Shown piece by piece: positions 8,848 to 18,297 of a DNA stretch of 64,000 nucleotides. The position numbers were made by a program, and so were the translations under genes. The notes beneath the pieces were generated by a model. It was not told where the DNA came from and made no database searches. It worked only from the letters and a program-made list of their open reading frames with translations. The stretch is from Portibacter lacus (lineage in GTDB: Bacteria; Bacteroidota; Bacteroidia; Chitinophagales; Saprospiraceae), in NCBI RefSeq assembly GCF_021533215.1, contig NZ_JAJNKA010000007.1:1-64000 (forward strand), read 5' to 3'. Numbering within the stretch: position 1 is the first letter of the stretch; every line of letters begins with the position of its first letter.

Positions 8848-8855
8848 CAAATATA
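8848..8855 (-). promoter_or_regulatory. Putative -7 box of the defence operon
   Basis: On the minus strand the bases read TATATTTG, an exact match to the Bacteroidota -7 consensus TAnnTTTG, 29 bases upstream of the 76-aa gene's start. No convincing -33 TTTG was found at the usual distance, so the call rests on one box and its position. Confidence 0.4.
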
Positions 8856-8914
8856 AAAATACATACTACATATTATTAAATATAGTTGAATATTTCATCG
8901 CGAAGGCTAAGAAG

Positions 8915-8970
8915 CAGCACTTTTATTTTAGAGAGTTGGCTTTTTGCATTGGCAAAAAATAAATGTGCTG
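8915..8970. repeat. Imperfect palindrome beside the defence operon
   Basis: The arms 8915-8929 and 8956-8970 (CAGCACTTTTATTTT and AAAATAAATGTGCTG) are complementary with one mismatch over 15 bases. A nested hairpin TTTTTGC-ATTG-GCAAAAA lies at 8941-8958. The GTTGGC core recurs a little downstream (about 8979). It lies in the 0.9-kb gap between the defence operon and the TonB receptor, where no supported gene was found. It could be a recombination-site relic, a mobile-element end or a terminator-like structure. Confidence 0.4.
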
Positions 8971-9657
8971 TTTGTTTGTTGGCGTTTTAGCACAATATTC
9001 TATGGTTTGCACGTTTTCTAACATCCCAGGCTCTCTTTATCGTATCAAAAGGATGCACAGCTATGTGTTGTGATTTAACTTTCAAGGGAATGGATCTGCT
9101 ATCCTATGAAGAAGTACGAAGCAAGGACTCTTTTTATGACTCTTATAATGAAATATAAGTTTATATGAATTCCCGAGGATAATATATAGTCATCCATCCA
9201 ACTTATAAATTTCCAAAGTATCTTGCCAGCATTATTCCTTTTAACCACTTCAACTTTGACCTACCTCGAATAATTAAAATCGCATTAACAACTTAATAAC
9301 ATTAAAGGAATCAATACCCTCTAGTCTTCCATCGATGAAGCCAAAAAAAACTAATAATCAACATGAGCGAATCATTCTCAAATTCACATGGGATCAGCCA
9401 TCTAGAGCTAAGCTATCCAGATATAAAAACGTGATACTTGCTCGCCATCACACCAGCATTATTCATAAGTTTTACAATTAATCGCATCCACTATAGCAAG
9501 CTTATTATTTACCATTAGAACTTTTCCTTGATCCACCATAACCCAAAAATTGACCTAAACCGCTATAATCTATATGATTAGCCGAACATTCCATATGCTC
9601 TTAGATTCAATAGTCAATGGGTGATTTTTTTTGACCAAATAATGCTAAATATTGCTG

Positions 9658-9687
9658 TTTGTTAAAATTTTACTATATTAATTTTTG
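9658..9687 (+). promoter_or_regulatory. Putative promoter of the TonB-receptor operon
   Basis: TTTG at 9658-9661 and TAATTTTTG at 9679-9687 are spaced by 17 bases, close to the Bacteroidota -33/-7 arrangement (the -7 element is one base longer than TAnnTTTG). It lies about 48 bases upstream of the receptor's ATG. Confidence 0.35.
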
Positions 9688-9713
9688 ATTATACTTTAAC
9701 ACCAAATTTTTAA

Positions 9714-9725
9714 CCCCATTCGGGG
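9714..9725 (+). promoter_or_regulatory. Leader hairpin before TonB receptor
   Basis: CCCC-ATTC-GGGG forms a perfect four-base-pair, GC-only hairpin in an otherwise AT-rich leader, ending nine bases before the ATG at 9735. Its position at the ribosome-loading site suggests an effect on translation, but this is inference from position alone. Confidence 0.3.
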
Positions 9726-9734
9726 ACATTGCCT

Positions 9735-12700
9735 ATGAAATTCAGATATACATACTCATGTTGTATTAGCTGCCTTGTATTCCTCTTTATGACCTTGACT
9801 GCCAATGTCTATGGTCAAGAAAAGGGTGCTCTTTCAGGTAAGATTATTGATCAAAATAGCCAAGAAGCTCTTGCCTTTTCTACCATTGGAATCCCTAAAC
9901 TGGGAATTGGAACCACTTCTGATATCGATGGGTTTTATCGACTTTTGAATATTCCATATGGAGATCATGAAGTAATTATAGAATATGTTGCTTATGAGAC
10001 AAAATCAGTCACGATTACGATCGATTCGGCGGATAATGTCTATAACGTGGGCTTATTCGAAAGTGGGATAGAAATGGAACAAGTGGTGGTGACCGCTCAA
10101 GCGCTAGGGCAAAGAGCCGCGATCAATCGTCAGATTAATTCGAATACCATCGTGAATGTGGTGTCTAAGCAAAAGCTACAAGAACTACCTGATCAGAATG
10201 CAGCGGAATCTGTAGGAAGACTTGCGGGAGTTTCTGTCTATCGTGATGCAGGGGAAGGTCAGCAAGTTTCTATTCGAGGTATTTCTCCTAGATTTAATAA
10301 TATCACTGTGAATGGGGAAAGACTTCCATCTACGGATCAAGAGACTCGTGCAGTAGACCTCAGTATGATTTCTACTGATGCACTAGAAGGTATAGAAGTG
10401 TTCAAAGCGACTCGACCTGATATGGATGGTGATGCCATCGGTGGAACGGTCAATTTTACCATTCGGAAGGCTGATCCTTACTGGAAATCTTCTCTGAGGA
10501 TCCTCGGTGGATACAATGATCTGAAAAGTGATTTTGGTCAATTTAGAGGTTCTGGTTCTGTGGGGAATCGATTTTTCAAGGACAAACTCGGTATTATCCT
10601 CGCTGGAAATTATCAAAAGGTGAATAGAAGTAATGAATTTCTAAGTTCTACTTATGAAAACTTAGGTGAAGATCCGAACACTGGCGAGCCGATTATTCAA
10701 GTATCTAGCTTAAATCTGGGCGATCGAATAGAAAAGCGGGAACGATACGGTGGTGTGACAACGATAGATTATAAATTTTCTGAAGATCACAAGATAGTGT
10801 TTTCTGGAAGTCTGAGTAAGTTAATCCGAAATGATGAACAGTATAGAAGAAGGTTTCGAGTGGCCGATAATGAGCAACGTTTCACTGCTCGGACGCGTCA
10901 GCGAAATACGAATGTAACGACCAGCAATCTTTCTGGAACACACTTGTTTGGAAGTTTAGAAATGACCTGGAGAGGTTCTTATTCTCGGTCTATCCAGAGA
11001 GAGCCGTATTCACTTCAAGCTCAGTTTTGGGAATTAGCAGCAACGACGGGTGATTTTGTCGATAGGAATGATCTGACTACAGTGCCTTCTATTTTCAAGA
11101 ACAGACTGGAACAAACGACGCTAAGAGATATGTCGCTAGAGTCTGATTTTGTTGATGAAAAAAGAAAGTCGTTTCAGATTGATTTCAAGCAAAACTTGGT
11201 CCGAAATAGCAAGTATAATGCTTATCTGAAATTCGGTGGGAAGTATCGTGATGTAAGCAGAGGTCGAGATGCGAATGCGCATTTTATGAGGACATATCTG
11301 AATGGTGATGAAAATCCTGCAAAAGCTAATCCAGGATTATTTCTGACTAGAGCTGGAAATCAGATTCTATTAGCTAATTTCTTAGGAGATTATCAAAATG
11401 GTAACTTTTATAACGGTCAGTATGATTTATTGCCAGGTACACCAGATCTCAGAAATTCTTTGACGACTCCATTAGATAATGTGAATGTAGATGAATTCAA
11501 TGCTTTATTCGGTACTAATTATGGAGCTGGAGATGGATTGCCGTATACGGGACATATAGACATCGATAAAGTGGTAAGTTTTTATGAAGCTTTCAGAGCG
11601 AAGCACTCGATGGTTAATGGAGTAGTCGATCTGACAGACTACGATGGTAAGGAAGCAATCTATGCTGGGTACTTGATGTCAGAATTCAATTACAATGATT
11701 GGTTCATGCTAATGGGTGGTGTGCGATATGAAAGAACAGACCAGAGTTACACCAGTAGAACAGGTAGTCCGCGTGAAGAAGGTGATGGCGGGACTGGACT
11801 AATCGAAATTACTGATGTGACTGCTGCACAAGGATATGGAGAATTACTCCCGATGGGACATATGCGTATTAAATTAAAGAAATGGTTCGATGTTCGAGCG
11901 GCAGTGACGAAAACACTTGCTCGGCCTAATTTCTTCAATTTGGTGCCGTGGGAAAGTATTAATAATGCTGAGCAAACGATTCAGAGAGGGAAACCAGATC
12001 TGAAGCATACGACGGCGATTAATTATGACTTATTCCTATCTTTCTATGATAAATTTGGACTGTTTACAATAGGTGGTTTTTACAAGGAATTAGATAACAT
12101 CGATTACTTGAAAACCATTGCGATTGTGGAGCCTGGGAACATATATAACGGATATTTGCTAACAGAACCTTCTAATGTAGAGGGTACTTCTACAGTATTT
12201 GGAACAGAATTAGATCTTCAGGTCAATTTTAGATCTCTTAAAGGATTTATGAATGGGTTCTTATTGGGCGCGAATCTGACGTTAGCGAAATCTAATACCT
12301 ACTATCCTTTGTTCGAGGTCAATACTTCGTTTATTCCACAACCACCATTTTTTGTAACAACACTGATCGATACGTTCAGAACTGGGCCGATCGTAGGTCA
12401 GGCGGACCTCATAACGAATCTAACACTAGGATATGAAAAAAGCGGATTCTCCGGAAGGATTTCTGCAGTTTATCAGTCCAGAGCATTGTCTCCTGGTAGT
12501 TCAGATGTGGGAGGCACAAGTTCAGGTGTAGGTCGGATTCCAGAATTAGATTTTTATGATGATGGGTTTTGGCGATTTGATGTTGCACTGAAGCAGAAAC
12601 TTTCGAAAAAAATACCACTTACTTTAATAGCTAATATCAATAATCTCAGTAACACACCAGAAAGAACCTTATTAGGCACTAGAAGCTTGCTGACAGATGA

Positions 12701-12758
12701 GGAATACTTTGGGTTTACAGTCGATTTTGGTATATTATATACATTTGTAAATCAATAA
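9735..12758 (+). CDS. TonB-dependent receptor
   Basis: Outer-membrane receptor of 1007 residues importing a substrate with TonB energy. A signal peptide ends near residue 27 (ANVYG). A carboxypeptidase-regulatory-like beta-sandwich (about 30-115), a plug domain (about 130-245; QQVSIRGIS, TVNGERLPS and RPDMDGDAIGG) and a beta-barrel ending in YTFVNQ follow. RPDMDGDAIGG is characteristic of the subfamily first described in Xanthomonas and Caulobacter, often linked to plant or algal glycans and lacking a SusD partner. Indeed no SusD is present. I use the ATG at 9735; an in-frame TTG at 9729 is less likely. It begins the glycan operon and is followed 14 bases later by a secreted beta-helix protein. 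Confidence 0.93.
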   Translation: MKFRYTYSCCISCLVFLFMTLTANVYGQEKGALSGKIIDQNSQEALAFSTIGIPKLGIGTTSDIDGFYRLLNIPYGDHEVIIEYVAYETKSVTITIDSADNVYNVGLFESGIEMEQVVVTAQALGQRAAINRQINSNTIVNVVSKQKLQELPDQNAAESVGRLAGVSVYRDAGEGQQVSIRGISPRFNNITVNGERLPSTDQETRAVDLSMISTDALEGIEVFKATRPDMDGDAIGGTVNFTIRKADPYWKSSLRILGGYNDLKSDFGQFRGSGSVGNRFFKDKLGIILAGNYQKVNRSNEFLSSTYENLGEDPNTGEPIIQVSSLNLGDRIEKRERYGGVTTIDYKFSEDHKIVFSGSLSKLIRNDEQYRRRFRVADNEQRFTARTRQRNTNVTTSNLSGTHLFGSLEMTWRGSYSRSIQREPYSLQAQFWELAATTGDFVDRNDLTTVPSIFKNRLEQTTLRDMSLESDFVDEKRKSFQIDFKQNLVRNSKYNAYLKFGGKYRDVSRGRDANAHFMRTYLNGDENPAKANPGLFLTRAGNQILLANFLGDYQNGNFYNGQYDLLPGTPDLRNSLTTPLDNVNVDEFNALFGTNYGAGDGLPYTGHIDIDKVVSFYEAFRAKHSMVNGVVDLTDYDGKEAIYAGYLMSEFNYNDWFMLMGGVRYERTDQSYTSRTGSPREEGDGGTGLIEITDVTAAQGYGELLPMGHMRIKLKKWFDVRAAVTKTLARPNFFNLVPWESINNAEQTIQRGKPDLKHTTAINYDLFLSFYDKFGLFTIGGFYKELDNIDYLKTIAIVEPGNIYNGYLLTEPSNVEGTSTVFGTELDLQVNFRSLKGFMNGFLLGANLTLAKSNTYYPLFEVNTSFIPQPPFFVTTLIDTFRTGPIVGQADLITNLTLGYEKSGFSGRISAVYQSRALSPGSSDVGGTSSGVGRIPELDFYDDGFWRFDVALKQKLSKKIPLTLIANINNLSNTPERTLLGTRSLLTDEEYFGFTVDFGILYTFVNQ

Positions 12759-12772
12759 TTAAATTAATCGAT

Positions 12773-14326
12773 ATGAATAAAGTTATTTACACCGTTTTAG
12801 CCATATTCATTTTGTCCATTTCAGCTAATGCACAAAGTGAATTAATCATTGAGCCAGGTGCACCTGGAGTTATCAATTCTGCCATCGAGGGCGACACGAT
12901 GGCCACTGGAGAAAGAGTAGACAGTAATAGAGTCTATATTTTACGAAGAGGTTTTCCTTATATTTTATCCGGAACGATAGAATATAGTGATTACAACTTA
13001 ATTATTAAATCTGAAGATACAGATGGTGAAAAACCGTTTGTCATCATGGACTCTGACGGAGATGCGGCAGACCAAATGATACGAACAAGAGGAGAAGCCA
13101 GCTTAACTTTAGATGGCTTACACATATCTGCCAAGGATATTTTAGGTGGTTATACCCTGAGAGTAATCAGAATTAATTCTGATAATTCTAACATCATTGT
13201 CAAGAATTGTATCATTGATGATGTAGGACAAGCTGCTGTTAGAATTCAAGGAGATAATGGAAATATTCAATTAACGAACAATGTTTTCAGAAACATCGGA
13301 AGACCGTTTGATCCAGCTAATGGAAGAGTTTTTGATAATAGAGGGAATCCAGTCGATACCTTATTAATGGAGAACAATGTTTTCTATAATGTAACGAGTA
13401 GAGTTTACAGAGATGGAGGTTCTTCTTCTCTAGGATACGCGAAAATCAACCAAAATACAATCTGGGGAACTGGAAGACTTGGAATGACGTTCGGAGAAAT
13501 TTCTAGCTTAGAATTTACGAATAACATTTATGCTAATGGAATGTTCCTAGGAGTATTAGAAACAGATCAAGATACAGCTGAAACAGCAGAATTTCAGATT
13601 AGCATAGACACTTTTGATGCTAGCGTAAATACGATCACTGTTAGCAATAACAACTTTTATACAGATCAAGGAATTTCTGATCTTTTTCCATTAACCAATG
13701 TAAATGGTGAAAACGTAGTTTCTGCTGAAACTTACTTGTTTAATCCTGAAGTACAAGCAGCAATTGATGCAGCAGGTAATGGAGACACGAATATTTCAGA
13801 GGAATTAGAATTCACTAAAGCACCATCACTTCCACTTCAGTTTATTAATGCTGTTGCAACGGATACTTCTAGTTCAGGAGTTCCTACTGCTGAAAATTGG
13901 GATTTGTCAGACTTAGAGTCTGATGCTGACCTTACTTCATTAGGTACTGGATCTGATATCAGATATAGAGAAGTACATGATTTCGGTTATCCTACAACTG
14001 CTGTATCTTATACTGCAGGAACGGAAGGCCAGCCGATCGGTTCACTGACAGAAGTTTCATCTAGTACTTCAGACTACTTTGTTGAAAATAATGTGTTGTT
14101 TTATCCAAACCCAGTTTCACAAAGACTGTATGTTCAGAACCTGAGAAATAGTAATCTTCACCAGGTGAATATTTACAATCTGAATGGACAATTAGTGAAG
14201 CAAATTAGAAATATAGACCATAACATTCTAGAAATTAATACGTCTAATTTTGCGAATGGTACTTATATTTTGAGCTTGATCGATACGAGAGGAAACGTAA
14301 GCTCACAAAAATTCATGAAACAATAG
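12773..14326 (+). CDS. Secreted beta-helix protein with T9SS sorting tail
   Basis: A 517-residue extracellular protein. A signal peptide ends after ISANA. Residues about 90-260 are short repeats rich in Asn and Ile (NIIVKNCIIDD, LTNNVFRNI, MENNVFYNV, TNNIYANG), typical of right-handed parallel beta-helices found in polysaccharide lyases and chondroitinase-B-like folds; DUF4957/DUF5123-type proteins look similar. The C-terminal 75 residues begin FYPNPVSQRLYV and contain NGTYIL, a type IX secretion type A sorting domain, so it is exported and anchored or released outside. No catalytic residues could be assigned. It probably binds or cleaves the glycan imported by the adjacent receptor. Confidence 0.85.
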   Translation: MNKVIYTVLAIFILSISANAQSELIIEPGAPGVINSAIEGDTMATGERVDSNRVYILRRGFPYILSGTIEYSDYNLIIKSEDTDGEKPFVIMDSDGDAADQMIRTRGEASLTLDGLHISAKDILGGYTLRVIRINSDNSNIIVKNCIIDDVGQAAVRIQGDNGNIQLTNNVFRNIGRPFDPANGRVFDNRGNPVDTLLMENNVFYNVTSRVYRDGGSSSLGYAKINQNTIWGTGRLGMTFGEISSLEFTNNIYANGMFLGVLETDQDTAETAEFQISIDTFDASVNTITVSNNNFYTDQGISDLFPLTNVNGENVVSAETYLFNPEVQAAIDAAGNGDTNISEELEFTKAPSLPLQFINAVATDTSSSGVPTAENWDLSDLESDADLTSLGTGSDIRYREVHDFGYPTTAVSYTAGTEGQPIGSLTEVSSSTSDYFVENNVLFYPNPVSQRLYVQNLRNSNLHQVNIYNLNGQLVKQIRNIDHNILEINTSNFANGTYILSLIDTRGNVSSQKFMKQ

Positions 14327-14360
14327 TAGCATCGTTTGTATAGCTGCGGAAAAAATATTA

Positions 14361-14399
14361 AAATCCAATCCTAATTTCGACCATTAGGATTGGGTTTTT
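14361..14399 (+). terminator. Rho-independent terminator
   Basis: CCAATCCTAA and TTAGGATTGG pair across a nine-base loop and are followed by GTTTTTA, 35 bases after the beta-helix gene stop. This ends the two-gene transcript, so the GH20-like gene downstream needs its own promoter or readthrough. A second small hairpin, GAATAGC-ATT-GCTATTC, lies at 14492-14508 before that gene; its role is unclear. Confidence 0.8.
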
Positions 14400-14555
14400 A
14401 TTAAAGTCATTCTTGGACTCGATCTTGAGGAATACTTAATCGTAGTGCTTGGACGGTTCAGCAGTATCATAACGTAAGCATAATTCTATTCGAATAGCAT
14501 TGCTATTCTTGAGACATACCTGAAACTCTTTTTTAAATCATTATAAGTCGATAAT

Positions 14556-17009
14556 TTGAAGATATCATATTACAATTTGTTTTTATGTGTTGCGCTGTGC
14601 TTAATGCCCATTGCCGCTCATTTACAAGATTTGCATTTGATTCCTAGCCCACAATCGGTAGAGATCAACGAAGAAATATTTGACGTATCCAAGCGTCTAA
14701 CAACCTATAGTTTATTAAAAGTAGAAAATGAGCATCCAGTTAAAGAACAAATTGACCTGCTTCTAAAAGAATTTAAAGCCAAAGGTAGTAACCAAGGTGG
14801 AAATTTTCTGTGGTATGGTACCGTAGGTGATGATGTACTTTTAAGTAAGTACTGTCAAAAAAATAAAATAACCATTCCAGCGCATCGCGAAGGTTATGCG
14901 CTTCATGTTTCGAATGATACTATTATCGTAGCAGCTGGTAAAAAGGAGGGCGTACTTTATGGACTTTATACACTGGAGCAACTAGTGAACAATACGAATA
15001 ACAATAAATTGCCGAGTGTTTCCATCATCGATTATCCTAATTATGACAACAGGTCAATTATGGATGATATTAGTAGAGGGCCACTTTCGAATATGGACTT
15101 TCTGAAGTCTCAAGTGAAGAGAATGTCTAAGCTAAAGATCAATAATCTTACTTTCTATATAGAACATGTTGTGAAGACAAAAAGTCATCCAGATTTTGCC
15201 CCAGATGATGCAATCACCATTGCAGAATTCGAGGAATTGACTGAATTCGCGAAACCTTTCAATGTAGAAGTAATGGGTGGTTTCCAATCCTTGGGCCATT
15301 TTAGAAATATATTAAGCAGCGAGACTTACCGTCATCTAGGACAGACCGACCGAATGCTAAAGCCTGGTGATCCAGCGTCACTAGATTTTTTGACAAAGGT
15401 ATACGGGGAAATGCTTCCTGCTTTTTCTTCAGAATACTTTAATATTTACGCAGATGAAGCATGGGACTTGGTGAGAATGGACGAAGGGTTAGAGGTAGAT
15501 AGTTCAGCTGCGGCATTGCGTTATATTAATCATGTGAATCCACTTTTGAAATTTTTAACTGATCGAGGAAAGAAGCCTATCATAGCTAGTGATATGCTTT
15601 TATCTTTTCCAGAGACCATCGACTTGTTATCTAAGAAAGCGACAATTCTAAGTTGGGTCTATGATGATTTAGACAACTATGACGCATGGATAGAACCATT
15701 TAGAGAAGTAGGACTCGAATATTGGGTTTGTCCGGGAATTCTTAATTCCTATTCTGTTTTTCCAGATTATGATGTAGCATTTAACAATATTGAGAAGTTT
15801 GTCAATGCAGGACATGAAAAAGATGCCTTAGGCGTAATGACTTCTGTGTGGGATGATGGATCGGCTCACTTTTTTGCTAGAGACTGGCCTGCGGTAGCAT
15901 TTGCTGCTCACCAAAGTTGGAAACCAGTGAGGAATGATCAAGCCAATTTCAATCGAGACTTTTCTTTCTTGATGTTTGGTGATGAAAATAAATCGTTGCG
16001 AGATTGCATTTCAGGAATTAGCGAACTCCAGCATACGAAGACGGTTGAAAATTTAGGAACTACCTTCCTAGATGAGTACTTATTACCTGATGCAGGACAA
16101 GTGCATTACCTGAACACGAATGAGTCAGAAACCATTTCTAAAATTATAAAAGAGGGAAAATCTTGTCTAGATGAAGTTGCGGATGTAGATGACGGTGCAG
16201 CCAATGAATGGACGGATGATCTTGAAGCTTGGCATTTTGCCTTGGATCAGATTTTACTGCAAGTAAAGAGTTATGAGAAGCTAATAGCCTTATCATCCCT
16301 TTATTCTAAAGGAGATTTGGATGCTGTTTCTAGTGAATTGGAAACGTTAGCCACTGAATGGAAAGGACTAAAAGAAAGATTTTCAGCTTTGTGGAAGATC
16401 GAAAACCGTGATTATTGGCTTGATGAAGAATTAAAGATTTACAATCGAAAAATAGAGCGCCTTTTGAAATTGAAAGATAAAATTGACGCATTAGACCAAA
16501 AGAAAACCAAATTACCAACTGCCGGTTCTGTAGGAATCGATATTAGACCATTGGATAAGGAATACTTTACCTATTGGTTGATATCCGAAAGATTTCCAAC
16601 TCAGAATGAATCTGACATTGACAAAGATTATATAGGAAGCTTAGGTGGTGAGAAAGAGGCCATCCCTACCCCATACGATTGGACTAAGTATCAATCGCCA
16701 TATTCATACAAAATAAACTTCGACGAAGTTTCGGAAAAGTCGATCGTTTATTTATATAGCAGAATAGAAGCGCCAGAACAGATTAAAGTTGTTCCAGAAG
16801 TAGGTTTTTCAGGTCAATGGAAGATGATATTAAATGGAGAAGAAACAACTAATAGCAAGGAGAAAGATAACCGAATTGTACTAGAAGAAGGTAATAACCA
16901 CATCATCATGAAGATAGCGTTAGCGCCTGGAATAGATCAAATTCAGTTTAGCTTAAAAGATATAAATACCACTAATAAAAAATACAAATACAAATTAAAA
17001 TCAGAATGA
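14556..17009 (+). CDS. GH20-like beta-N-acetylhexosaminidase
   Basis: An 817-residue periplasmic or secreted enzyme likely removing terminal N-acetylhexosamine from glycans. Residues 1-23 are a signal peptide. An N-terminal GH20b-like domain (about 25-155, including GYALHVSNDTIIVAAG and EGVLYGLYTLEQL) precedes a TIM barrel. The barrel has Asp300-Glu301 in YADEAW, matching the catalytic Asp-Glu pair of GH20 substrate-assisted enzymes, although the surrounding GxDE motif is altered. The C-terminal 250 residues are helical and then a beta-sandwich, perhaps carbohydrate binding. The start is TTG at 14556; the signal peptide supports it. It overlaps the next gene by four bases (ATGA). Confidence 0.8.
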   Translation: MKISYYNLFLCVALCLMPIAAHLQDLHLIPSPQSVEINEEIFDVSKRLTTYSLLKVENEHPVKEQIDLLLKEFKAKGSNQGGNFLWYGTVGDDVLLSKYCQKNKITIPAHREGYALHVSNDTIIVAAGKKEGVLYGLYTLEQLVNNTNNNKLPSVSIIDYPNYDNRSIMDDISRGPLSNMDFLKSQVKRMSKLKINNLTFYIEHVVKTKSHPDFAPDDAITIAEFEELTEFAKPFNVEVMGGFQSLGHFRNILSSETYRHLGQTDRMLKPGDPASLDFLTKVYGEMLPAFSSEYFNIYADEAWDLVRMDEGLEVDSSAAALRYINHVNPLLKFLTDRGKKPIIASDMLLSFPETIDLLSKKATILSWVYDDLDNYDAWIEPFREVGLEYWVCPGILNSYSVFPDYDVAFNNIEKFVNAGHEKDALGVMTSVWDDGSAHFFARDWPAVAFAAHQSWKPVRNDQANFNRDFSFLMFGDENKSLRDCISGISELQHTKTVENLGTTFLDEYLLPDAGQVHYLNTNESETISKIIKEGKSCLDEVADVDDGAANEWTDDLEAWHFALDQILLQVKSYEKLIALSSLYSKGDLDAVSSELETLATEWKGLKERFSALWKIENRDYWLDEELKIYNRKIERLLKLKDKIDALDQKKTKLPTAGSVGIDIRPLDKEYFTYWLISERFPTQNESDIDKDYIGSLGGEKEAIPTPYDWTKYQSPYSYKINFDEVSEKSIVYLYSRIEAPEQIKVVPEVGFSGQWKMILNGEETTNSKEKDNRIVLEEGNNHIIMKIALAPGIDQIQFSLKDINTTNKKYKYKLKSE

Positions 17010-18295
17010 GGAAATCCATGAAAGTTACCAATACTCTAAATTTTAATGCCTTAAGGTTAGTCGTTGTACTTTTCTTTTCGTTTTCAAGTTGCCAGTTTGC
17101 CATAGGGCAAAGTGCGAACAAAGCGGAAATAGCGAAAGTCGAGAAAATACTATCTGAATTAGGGACTTATGCTACAGATGTGCTACTAGATGAAGAAGGA
17201 AAATCTAGATGTGATTATAATATGATAGAAGGAAAATGGTATCCATATGAAGAACCGTGGCACACGGGGCAGATCATTTATGGACTTCTAGAAGCGTACA
17301 GAGTGACAAATGAAGAGCGCTTTCTTACTGCAGCGACAAAAGCTGGAGACTGGTGGACATCACTAGAAATCAAAGATCACCCGAAATTAAAAGGGATGGT
17401 GAATGCTCAGCATGCAGACCATGCTGGAGACGTTATTGTTTTCGCTACGGTTTCTGATGGAAGTGCTGGATTATTCGAATTACACAAAGTGACGAAAGTG
17501 GATAAGTATGCGAGAGTTCCGACCCAAGCTGGAGCTTGGATGCTAGAAAATATGTGTGAGATGGATCTAGGACTTTGTTATGACAGTGCGGATCCAGAAA
17601 CGGGAGAAGTATATAAGGAATACAGTCCATTTCATAGAGACAAGAAAAACCAAACCATTAAAGATGTAGCAAGACCTAATAATGAAGGTTCGATTTTTCT
17701 GGACATGTATCGATATACATCGAACGAAAAATACAAGGATGCTTTCATCAAGCTTTGTAATAGTGTCTTAGAAACTCAGGATGAACACGGATTATGGATG
17801 GATTTCATGCCTAATCATATCGATGTAAATACTTTCCACCCGAGATTTAATCTTTGGTACGCTGAAAGTTTATTGAATGGATATGATTTAACTGGAGATG
17901 AGAAATACCTCGTAGGCGCTAAGAAGACAGTCGATCGATATGTGGAAGCGCAACTAGAAAGTGGCGTGATTTATTATGAGAATTTCTTGGATGGAACGTA
18001 CACTAAAAATTCAATTTGTGGATCTGCAGTTGCCTTTAATGCTTTGCTGATGATCCGACTAGAAGGTTATGGTTACGGAAGTGATCTTTATAAAGAAAGG
18101 ATAAAACTAAGCTCGGATTGGTTGATAAAGAATCAGTTTGCGACGGATCACCCAGATGAGAACTTGAGAGGAGCAATCATGAATATACGGACGAGATATC
18201 GTAAGAACAAGCACTGGATAGTGAATCGAGACGTGGGATCTTCTTTTGGGCTTAGATTTTTTGCAGCTTACCATGATTACCTTCAAGTAAAATAA
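17006..18295 (+). CDS. (alpha/alpha)6-barrel glycan enzyme
   Basis: A 429-residue protein with a signal peptide or lipobox-like segment (FSFSSCQF) near residue 30. The rest is helical hairpins with aromatic-rich turns such as YEEPWHTGQIIYGLLEAY, PNNEGSIFLDMYRYT and FNLWYAESLLNGYDLTGDEKYL, as in six-hairpin glycosidases, unsaturated glucuronyl hydrolases (GH88/GH105) and glucuronyl C5-epimerases. I cannot decide among these. Translationally coupled to the GH20-like gene and three bases before the transporter gene, it likely processes a uronic-acid or related residue of the same glycan. Confidence 0.65.
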   Translation: MRKSMKVTNTLNFNALRLVVVLFFSFSSCQFAIGQSANKAEIAKVEKILSELGTYATDVLLDEEGKSRCDYNMIEGKWYPYEEPWHTGQIIYGLLEAYRVTNEERFLTAATKAGDWWTSLEIKDHPKLKGMVNAQHADHAGDVIVFATVSDGSAGLFELHKVTKVDKYARVPTQAGAWMLENMCEMDLGLCYDSADPETGEVYKEYSPFHRDKKNQTIKDVARPNNEGSIFLDMYRYTSNEKYKDAFIKLCNSVLETQDEHGLWMDFMPNHIDVNTFHPRFNLWYAESLLNGYDLTGDEKYLVGAKKTVDRYVEAQLESGVIYYENFLDGTYTKNSICGSAVAFNALLMIRLEGYGYGSDLYKERIKLSSDWLIKNQFATDHPDENLRGAIMNIRTRYRKNKHWIVNRDVGSSFGLRFFAAYHDYLQVK

Positions 18296-18297
18296 AG

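Noticed and set aside
9063-9158. 31-residue plus-strand frame (ending FYDSYNEI)
   Set aside because: Composition is protein-like, but there is no recognisable family, promoter or neighbour supporting it.
12773-14326. SusD-like lipoprotein as partner of the TonB receptor
   Set aside because: It has a type IX secretion tail and beta-helix repeats, no lipobox and no SusD TPR features.
14556-17009. GH84 O-GlcNAcase instead of GH20
   Set aside because: The GH20b-like N-terminal domain and the DE pair at 300-301 fit GH20 better, though no structure is available to confirm.
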